DNA of 8,540 bases, taken from assembly GCA_010029175.1 (NCBI GenBank), contig RGNC01000083.1, positions 1-8,540 of the forward strand. The letters are read 5' to 3'. Positions 1 to 6,704 of this stretch are shown here, piece by piece (position 1 is the first letter of the stretch; each line of letters begins with the position of its first letter). Origin of the DNA: Synechococcaceae bacterium WB8_1B_136 (lineage in GTDB: Bacteria > Cyanobacteriota > Cyanobacteriia > PCC-6307 > Cyanobiaceae). Below the pieces are notes generated by a model that saw nothing but the letters and a program-made list of their open reading frames with translations, did no database searches and had not been told where the DNA came from. A program made the position numbers and the translations under genes.

Positions 1-1151
1 GAGGTGGAGAACAGATCGAAGGGGTGATGCAGCAGCACATCGCCGCGGCGCAGCACCGAGAAGATGCTCTCGAAGTCTTGGTTCTGGAGTGATCCATCCT
101 CCAGCTGACTGCTCTGGGTGCGCACCAGGGCCGGGTGGGTGTGGCCCCGGAAGGGGCGGTCCTTGAGCTCAGGTGCGGCGATGCTCAGCAGCCCCATCAG
201 ATCATCGAGCCCCAGGGGCCCGCGCACCCGGTAGACATCGAAATCATCCACCTCCATGCCGCGCATCAGCTGATTCACCAGCTCATCCGGCATCTCATCG
301 GCCACCTCCAGACGCACCACCTCGCCGCCCATGCGCCGTTTGCGCAGACCCTGTTGCAAGGCCTCCATCAGGTCGTCGGCCTCCAGGTCCCGCAGTTCCA
401 GGTCGGCGTCGCGGGTCACGCGGAAGAAGTAGTGCCCCTCGATCGTCATGCCGGGGAACAGGCGCTGCAGGTTGAAGGCCACCAGCTGTTCCAGGGGCAC
501 GGCCATGAACAGGGGCTGGGGGGTGCGGCCTCCGTGCAGCTCCGGAGGGAGGCTCACAAAACGCGGCAGACTCTTCTGGGGCACTTTCACCCGCGCAAAC
601 TGCTGCTGCTGGCTGTGGGGATCCTTCACCAGAACCGCGATGTTCAGGCTCAGGTTGCTGATGAAGGGAAAGGGATGGGCCGGGTCCACCGCCAGGGGGG
701 TCAGCACGGGGAACACGGTGCTGTGGAAATAGCTGTTGGCCCAGTCCTTCTGCTTGCGTGACAGCTGTTCGTAATCGAGCAGCAGGATGCTCTCGTCAGC
801 CAGTTGCTGTTTGAGGCTCGTGCGGTAGTGCTGTTGCTGCAGCTCCAGCAGCGGTTCAAGCTCCCGCCGGATCAGATCCAGCTGCTGCAGGGGTGTGCGG
901 CCGTCCTCACTGAGACCCACCACATTGGCGTGGTGCTGAGACTGGAGCGACGCCACCCGCACCATGAAGAACTCATCAAGGTTGTTGCTGAAGATGGCGC
1001 TGAACTTGGCCTGCTCCAGCAGCGGGGTGCGCGGGTCGAGTGCCTGGGCCAGCACCCGTTGGTTGAAGCGAATCCAGCTGAGCTCGCGGTTGAGATAGAG
1101 ATCGTGGGGCAGGCTGGTCGCCGTCATGTCCAGGCCGGTTTGATGCTCCAT
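1..1151 (-). CDS. ppk1: Polyphosphate kinase 1 (PPK1), N-terminal half, 3' end beyond window
   Basis: PPK1 reversibly transfers the gamma phosphate of ATP to polyphosphate and is the main polyphosphate-storage enzyme. About 383 residues are visible, of roughly 700 usual for the family. Reading from 1151 down, the N domain has LYLNRELSWIRFNQRVL (residues 18-34) and SNNLDEFFMVRVA (about 55-67), the family's ATP-binding N-terminal signature. The head domain follows, with VLTPLAVDPAHPFPFISNLS. Near the left edge are VYRVRGPLGLDDLMGLL and VLLHHPFDLF, which lead into the first catalytic C domain. The phosphorylated histidine and most of the active site lie outside the window. The start at 1151 (MEHQTGLDMTATS) is preferred; an in-frame ATG at 1127 is the alternative, and neither has a strong Shine-Dalgarno sequence. 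The small gene upstream on the same strand ends 27 bp away, so the two may be co-transcribed. No internal stop or frameshift was seen in the stretches read. Confidence 0.96.
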   Translation of the reverse strand, partial: MEHQTGLDMTATSLPHDLYLNRELSWIRFNQRVLAQALDPRTPLLEQAKFSAIFSNNLDEFFMVRVASLQSQHHANVVGLSEDGRTPLQQLDLIRRELEPLLELQQQHYRTSLKQQLADESILLLDYEQLSRKQKDWANSYFHSTVFPVLTPLAVDPAHPFPFISNLSLNIAVLVKDPHSQQQQFARVKVPQKSLPRFVSLPPELHGGRTPQPLFMAVPLEQLVAFNLQRLFPGMTIEGHYFFRVTRDADLELRDLEADDLMEALQQGLRKRRMGGEVVRLEVADEMPDELVNQLMRGMEVDDFDVYRVRGPLGLDDLMGLLSIAAPELKDRPFRGHTHPALVRTQSSQLEDGSLQNQDFESIFSVLRRGDVLLHHPFDLFST

Positions 1152-1178
1152 CTCTAGCGGTTCAATGTTGGCTTGAGG

Positions 1179-1490
1179 TTATGGCCGTACGGGCACAAGC
1201 AGCCGGCGCAGCCGCACCGAGGCGGCCCAGCAACGGGTTGATTCCGGGTGGTCGTTCTCCTGGCTGGACACGGTCACGTGGCACACATTGGTGCGTGAGT
1301 CCTTCCAGTGCAATGTGACACTCACCGCTGCGCGTGAACGCTTGCCGGTGGCGCTGCGCTCGTGCCAGATCTGATAGCAGTCATGGCTGTTGCGCCTGTT
1401 GCAGTGCATGCCCAGGCCCGCACTCAGCACGCCCTCCAGTTGCTCCCAGTTGCCCCGGTGCATGCGGGTTGTCCAGGTGATGTCCGGCAC
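1179..1490 (-). CDS. Small conserved-looking hypothetical protein, cyanobacterial type
   Basis: This is a basic protein of about 103 residues with no signal peptide or membrane segment; its function is unknown. The sequence reads like a real folded domain: a strand (VPDITWTTRMHRGN), a helix (WEQLEGVLSAGLG), a strand-rich middle (DCYQIWHERSATGKRS, AVSVTLHWKDSRTNVCHVTV), then a C-terminal stretch with ESTRCWAASVRLRRLL. The pattern C-x-V-x-V-x-S followed by TRC and a short helix recalls a group of roughly 95-residue picocyanobacterial proteins; this is from memory. The start is uncertain. GTG at 1490 gives a sensible N-terminus, ATG at 1463 gives 94 residues, and the frame stays open to a TTG at 1559, but residues from 1491-1559 look non-protein-like. 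It stops (TAA) 27 bp before ppk1, suggesting a two-gene unit. A chance open frame in GC-rich DNA is the alternative. Confidence 0.6.
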   Translation of the reverse strand: MPDITWTTRMHRGNWEQLEGVLSAGLGMHCNRRNSHDCYQIWHERSATGKRSRAAVSVTLHWKDSRTNVCHVTVSSQENDHPESTRCWAASVRLRRLLVPVRP

Positions 1491-1579
1491 GGGAATTGAA
1501 CAGGCCTGAGCCACGCCAATCCTCAGTCCCCTCAGCGATGCCCACGGTGTCGCAGCCAACCTCAGGGCGATGCGTGCCC

Positions 1580-1590
1580 GTCACTGTGAC
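1580..1590. promoter_or_regulatory. 11-bp palindrome, candidate operator
   Basis: GTCAC-T-GTGAC is a perfect inverted repeat around one central base. It lies directly upstream of the paired GCAACACTG copies in the divergent intergenic region. Its half-site resembles the TGTGA-type half-sites of CRP-family regulators but has no 6-bp spacer, so it is not a canonical CRP or NtcA site. Position and symmetry are the only evidence. Confidence 0.2.
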
Positions 1591-1592
1591 CC

Positions 1593-1616
1593 GCAACACT
1601 GAGTTCGGCAACACTG
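1593..1616. repeat. Tandem-spaced direct repeat GCAACACTG x2
   Basis: Two identical 9-bp copies occupy 1593-1601 and 1608-1616, with a 15-bp period. This is not the 11-bp period of cyanobacterial Pho boxes. It may be a regulator-binding pair in the divergent promoter region or a chance repeat. Confidence 0.3.
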
Positions 1617-1664
1617 TATCTATCAACACCTTGGCTTGAACAGGATCAAGCAGCTGTGCAAGCT

Positions 1665-1713
1665 TGGTCGAAGCTGTGAGCAGGCCTGCGATCGAATCTG
1701 TGGTCGAAGCTGT
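1665..1713. repeat. 13-bp direct repeat TGGTCGAAGCTGT x2
   Basis: Identical copies lie at 1665-1677 and 1701-1713, with a 36-bp period, at the uncertain 5' end of the histidine phosphatase gene. The period equals 12 codons, so if the region is translated both copies read V-E-A-V. A recent small duplication is the simplest explanation. The second copy overlaps the favoured GTG start, so the repeat can mislead start prediction. Confidence 0.45.
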
Positions 1714-2380
1714 TGCCACATCACCATGCAGGCGGACGTTCTGCCCTGCTCGGCCCCGTTGGGCCTGTCTGCTGTTGGCGGCGGCCCTGCTGCCGTGTTT
1801 CGCCGGCCTCCTGGCCGCGAGCCAGGCTCTGGCAGAGCCGGCCCAGGTGCTGCTGGTGCGCCATGGCCACAAGACCCCCGGTGGCAGCACCTACAACCTC
1901 TCACCCGAGGGTTTGCAGCGGGCGTTGGCCCTGGCCGCCCTGATTCCAGCCTGCTTCGGCAAGCCGGATCAGATTCACGCCTTTGGGCTGGATCTCGCCA
2001 CCAACAAGAACGCCCGCAGTTACCAGACCGCTGTTCCCCTGGCGGTAGCCACCGGCATCACGATTCAGATTGATGCCGAATCCACGGCCCGGTCGCGGGA
2101 GATCGGTGAGCAGATCCTGAACAGTCGTGCCAACAGTGGCGCCAACATCGTGATGTTCTGGGAACATCGCCACCTGCCTGAGTTGGCGGCTGGGCTGGGC
2201 TGGCCCAGCATGCGTCCCATTGCAGACGACAACTTCGATCAGTTGTTCCTGCTCGACTACAACGGCTCAGCCCGCCCCCCACGGGTGAGCGTCTACAGCC
2301 AGCAGGATCTGTTGCAGGGTCTGAAACCCTGCAAGAGCTTCGGCGTCGCCCCCCTCTCCCCGCGCAGATCCGATCCATGA
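1700..2380 (+). CDS. Exported histidine phosphatase family (phosphoglycerate mutase-like) protein
   Basis: Members of this superfamily hydrolyse phosphomonoesters through a phospho-histidine; the substrate here is unknown. With the start chosen the protein is about 226 residues. A basic n-region (CRRTFCPARPRW) and a hydrophobic core (LLLAAALLPCFAGLLA) form a signal peptide, probably cleaved after SQALA, which places the enzyme in the periplasm. The catalytic motif LLVRHGHK follows at about residues 51-58. NARSYQTA (about 105-112) supplies the second arginine of the phosphate pocket, and WEHRH (about 154-158) the second histidine. There is no in-frame ATG before the signal peptide. GTG at 1700 is favoured because it gives a short n-region; TTG 1664 and GTG 1676 are alternatives, all without good ribosome sites. 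The stop overlaps the next start by 4 bp (ATGA), so the PAP2 phosphatase is probably translationally coupled. Confidence 0.85.
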   Translation: MVEAVATSPCRRTFCPARPRWACLLLAAALLPCFAGLLAASQALAEPAQVLLVRHGHKTPGGSTYNLSPEGLQRALALAALIPACFGKPDQIHAFGLDLATNKNARSYQTAVPLAVATGITIQIDAESTARSREIGEQILNSRANSGANIVMFWEHRHLPELAAGLGWPSMRPIADDNFDQLFLLDYNGSARPPRVSVYSQQDLLQGLKPCKSFGVAPLSPRRSDP

Positions 2381-3159
2381 CCCTTCGTTCCCGGCGGCTG
2401 GCGGCGTTTGCCTTGCTGGCCTCTGTTCAGCTCCTGGCCACTCCCGTGCTGGCCGCACCCGCCCAGGCCCAGCCCGATCAGATCGAGCCCCGCTCCGCAG
2501 CCTGGACCAAGGGCCTCCAGCTCAATCAGGCGGCGCTGCAGCAGGTGGTGGGCCGCCCTCCGGCCGCCAACGGTCCCGAGGTGGCGTCGGATCTGGCGGT
2601 GTTGCTCTGGCTCCAGACCTACCGCACCCCGGAGATGGAGGCGTCCGCTTGGCTTGGTCTGTATCGCGATCCGGCTGCTTTCAGTCGAGCCCTGGGGGTC
2701 GACATGGTGAAGCAGATCCCCACCCTCAGCTCCGGAATCACCGCCTTCATCAAGCCCGTTGACCAGGTCCTGGGGGTGCTCAAGGCCACCTATCGCCGCC
2801 AGCGTCCCTTCCGGGCCCATCCCCAGATCCGCCCCTGCTTGCCCCTGGAGGACACCTATTCCTTCCCCTCAGGCCATTCCACCTGGTACCGCACGGCTGC
2901 GGAGCTTTTGGCCGATCTGGTGCCAGAGCGCCGCGATCGCCTGATCGCCGTGGGGCTCCACGGTGGGGCGGCCCGGGTGATGTGTGGCATGCACTATCCC
3001 TCCGATGTGGAGGCGGGCCAGAGGCTCGGGGCCGAGGCGGCCCGCCAGATCATCCAGAGCGAACAGTGGCAGGCGTTCCGCAGGGATCCCGCTGTTCAGA
3101 AGGATCTGCAGTTGCTGCGCTCCCTGGCCCCCGAACGCCTGCCGGTGCTGGTGCGTTGA
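2377..3159 (+). CDS. Exported PAP2-family acid phosphatase, class A (PhoN-like)
   Basis: This is a vanadium-haloperoxidase-fold phosphatase, expected to hydrolyse a range of organic phosphomonoesters in the periplasm. Its 260 residues match the usual 230-280 of secreted class A acid phosphatases. Residues 1-26 form a signal peptide (RSRR, then FALLASVQLLATPVLA). The three catalytic motifs are complete: KATYRRQRP (136-144, K-x6-R-P), FPSGHS (163-168), and ARVMCGMHYPSD (199-210, R-x5-H-x3-D), ending in VEAG as in PhoN-type enzymes. There are no further membrane helices, which argues against a membrane lipid-phosphate phosphatase. The ATG overlaps the upstream histidine phosphatase stop and has no clear Shine-Dalgarno sequence, consistent with coupling. 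Two unrelated exported phosphatases in one unit suggest scavenging of organic phosphate. The conserved SR of the third motif reads AR here; the catalytic residues are kept. Confidence 0.94.
   Translation: MTLRSRRLAAFALLASVQLLATPVLAAPAQAQPDQIEPRSAAWTKGLQLNQAALQQVVGRPPAANGPEVASDLAVLLWLQTYRTPEMEASAWLGLYRDPAAFSRALGVDMVKQIPTLSSGITAFIKPVDQVLGVLKATYRRQRPFRAHPQIRPCLPLEDTYSFPSGHSTWYRTAAELLADLVPERRDRLIAVGLHGGAARVMCGMHYPSDVEAGQRLGAEAARQIIQSEQWQAFRRDPAVQKDLQLLRSLAPERLPVLVR
2933..2940. repeat. HIP1-type octamer GCGATCGC
   Basis: One copy of the highly iterated palindrome GCGATCGC, abundant in many cyanobacterial genomes, lies inside the PAP2 gene. Near-matches occur at 1688-1695 (GCGATCGA) and 3673-3680 (TCGATCGC). 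It gives mild support for a cyanobacterial origin; a single exact copy in 8.5 kb is not strong enrichment at this base composition. Confidence 0.5.
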
Positions 3160-3317
3160 TGCCTTCGGCCGCTGGGCGTTGGATCAGCGCTGCGGGTTGA
3201 GGCTTTCTGGATGCAATCGAAAGCTTCCTGAGCCTTTGCTGCAGCTTCAACAGCCGTTAACCGCAGCGGCGCAATTTATGTGCAACCCGCCACTGCAGAG
3301 CTGATCTGCCCCTGCCG
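3160..3317 (+). promoter_or_regulatory. Intergenic region upstream of glgP, probable promoter region
   Basis: This is 158 bp between the PAP2 stop and the glgP start. It holds a hairpin (3200-3226) and then a low-GC island around TTCAACAGCCGTTAACC and CAATTTATGTGC (3246-3283). AATTTA (3273-3278) or TTTATG (3275-3280) could serve as a -10 element, but no -35 lies at 16-18 bp. The glgP start at 3318 has no convincing ribosome site (CTGCCCCTGCCG precedes it). A promoter for the glgP and sigma factor unit is expected here from position. Confidence 0.4.
3200..3226 (+). terminator. Weak hairpin after the phosphatase pair, possible terminator
   Basis: GGCTTTC (3201-3207) pairs with GAAAGCT (3219-3225) around an 11-nt loop. 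This is a stem of about 8 bp including one G-U pair. No uridine run follows, so it is not a standard intrinsic terminator. It may be a processing or stability element, or chance. Confidence 0.25.
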
Positions 3318-5831
<2,514 letters not shown>

Positions 5832-5834
5832 GCC

Positions 5835-6704
5835 ATGACGTCATCTCTGCGTTCCCCTTCAGAGCCCACCCGGGACAGCACGGGCGGCTGGTTGAAGTCC
5901 GCCAGCCGCAACCCTGTGGCCTCCCAGGCGCTGATCATCACCCGCGCTCAACAGATCCGTGCCGGGCAGGCCCCGGGTGCAACGCCGGCGCAACGCCGGG
6001 CTGCCGCCCGTGCCCGCCGTCAGCTGATCAAGGAGAATCTGCGCCTGGTGGTGTGTATCGCCCGGCCCTTCTGCAGCAGGATTCAACGCAGCCAGGTGCT
6101 GGAATTTGCTGACCTGCTTCAGGCCGGCAGCATCGGCTTGATCCGCGCTGTGGAAAAGTTTGACCCTGCCAGGGGCTACACCTTTTCCACCTATGCCACC
6201 TGGTGGATCCGGCAGAGCATTCGCCGTGAGATCGAGGCCAACGACGGCCTGATTCGCCTGTCTGCTCGCCTGCACCAGTTGAAGCTCAAGCTGCATTACG
6301 CGCCCCAGCACCTGCGCGGTGAGGCCCTGGCTCGCTATCTCGATGTGGAGCCCCAGCAGTTGCAGGACGTGCTGGCCACGCTGCAGCTCTCCCATGGGGT
6401 GAGTGTGGATCGACCGATCGACCAGGACGGGGGCGATGGCCTCGCCCTGGCGGACTGTCTCGCGGCCCCGGAGGATCACAGCCTCACCCTGCAGGAGCTG
6501 GAGCAGGCGGCGCAACGCCTCAGGGGCCGTGCCCCGGAGGAGCTGGCGCTGCTGGATCGGCTGGCCCGTGGCGAAACCGAGAGTGCCCTGGCCCGCAGCC
6601 TTGGCATCACCCGCCAGGCCTTGCACCGGCGGGTGGAAAAGTCACGCCAGCGCCTGCGCCTGGTGGAACCCGACAGCCGCCACCTGCTCGAGGCCCTGGC
6701 CTAG
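5835..6704 (+). CDS. RNA polymerase sigma factor, sigma-70 family, group 2-like with divergent region 4
   Basis: This is an alternative sigma factor of 289 residues that directs RNA polymerase to a promoter subset. It lacks region 1.1, as group 2 factors do. Region 1.2-2.1 runs from about residue 27 through LIKENLRLVVCIARPF (64-79). Regions 2.2-2.4 are very well conserved: FADLLQAGSIGLIRAVEKFD (91-110), then GYTFSTYATWWIRQSI (114-129), the -10 melting and recognition segment. Region 3.0 follows at LIRLSARLH (139-147), and the region 3.2 finger resembles VDRPIDQDGGDGLALAD (191-207). Region 4 is unusual: instead of the canonical V-T-R-E-R-I-R-Q-I-E helix it has SLGITRQALHRRVEKSRQRLRL (about 255-276), and the RLRFGL segment is replaced by LDRLARGETESALA. 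Initiation probably follows the glgP stop 3 bp upstream, as no near Shine-Dalgarno sequence is seen. Its regulon is unknown. Confidence 0.93.
   Translation: MTSSLRSPSEPTRDSTGGWLKSASRNPVASQALIITRAQQIRAGQAPGATPAQRRAAARARRQLIKENLRLVVCIARPFCSRIQRSQVLEFADLLQAGSIGLIRAVEKFDPARGYTFSTYATWWIRQSIRREIEANDGLIRLSARLHQLKLKLHYAPQHLRGEALARYLDVEPQQLQDVLATLQLSHGVSVDRPIDQDGGDGLALADCLAAPEDHSLTLQELEQAAQRLRGRAPEELALLDRLARGETESALARSLGITRQALHRRVEKSRQRLRLVEPDSRHLLEALA
6701..6704. other. CTAG shared by two convergent stop codons
   Basis: The plus-strand sigma factor ends with TAG at 6702-6704 and the minus-strand PhoX-like gene ends with TAG at 6703-6701. Because CTAG is self-complementary, both stops lie within the same four bases. 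No room is left for an intergenic terminator, so transcripts from either side should run into the opposite gene. Confidence 0.9.

Larger units (their letters stand above)
1491..1699. promoter_or_regulatory. Divergent intergenic region between the ppk1 unit and the phosphatase pair
   Basis: About 210 bp separate the divergently read genes and must carry promoters in both directions. It is less GC-rich than the surrounding coding DNA. It contains an 11-bp perfect palindrome GTCACTGTGAC (1580-1590), two direct copies of GCAACACTG (1593-1601 and 1608-1616), an AT-rich step TGTATCTATCAAC (1615-1627) that could hold a weak -10 box, and a small inverted repeat GCTTGA/TCAAGC (1634-1639 and 1646-1651, 6-nt loop). 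No convincing -35/-10 pair at normal spacing was found, and no clear eight-repeat Pho box. Its borders depend on the uncertain starts of both flanking genes. Confidence 0.4.

Noticed and set aside
135..1157. Long plus-strand open frames opposite ppk1
   Set aside because: They are antisense to the clear PPK1 reading frame and give low-complexity His/Gln/Pro-rich products with no family motif; typical GC-rich shadows.
1580..1660. Possible Pho box in the divergent region
   Set aside because: The direct repeats have a 15-bp period and the wrong sequence; a Pho box needs CTTAACCT-like 8-mers at about 11-bp spacing.
1381..2073. Overlapping open frames on both strands at the 5' end of the histidine phosphatase
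   Set aside because: The frame carrying the signal peptide and the VRHG motif is the coherent one; the others are compositionally odd and lack motifs.
5859..6626. 255-codon minus-strand open frame opposite the sigma factor
   Set aside because: It lies wholly inside the sigma gene, has no recognisable domain, and the sense frame carries unmistakable sigma region 2 motifs.
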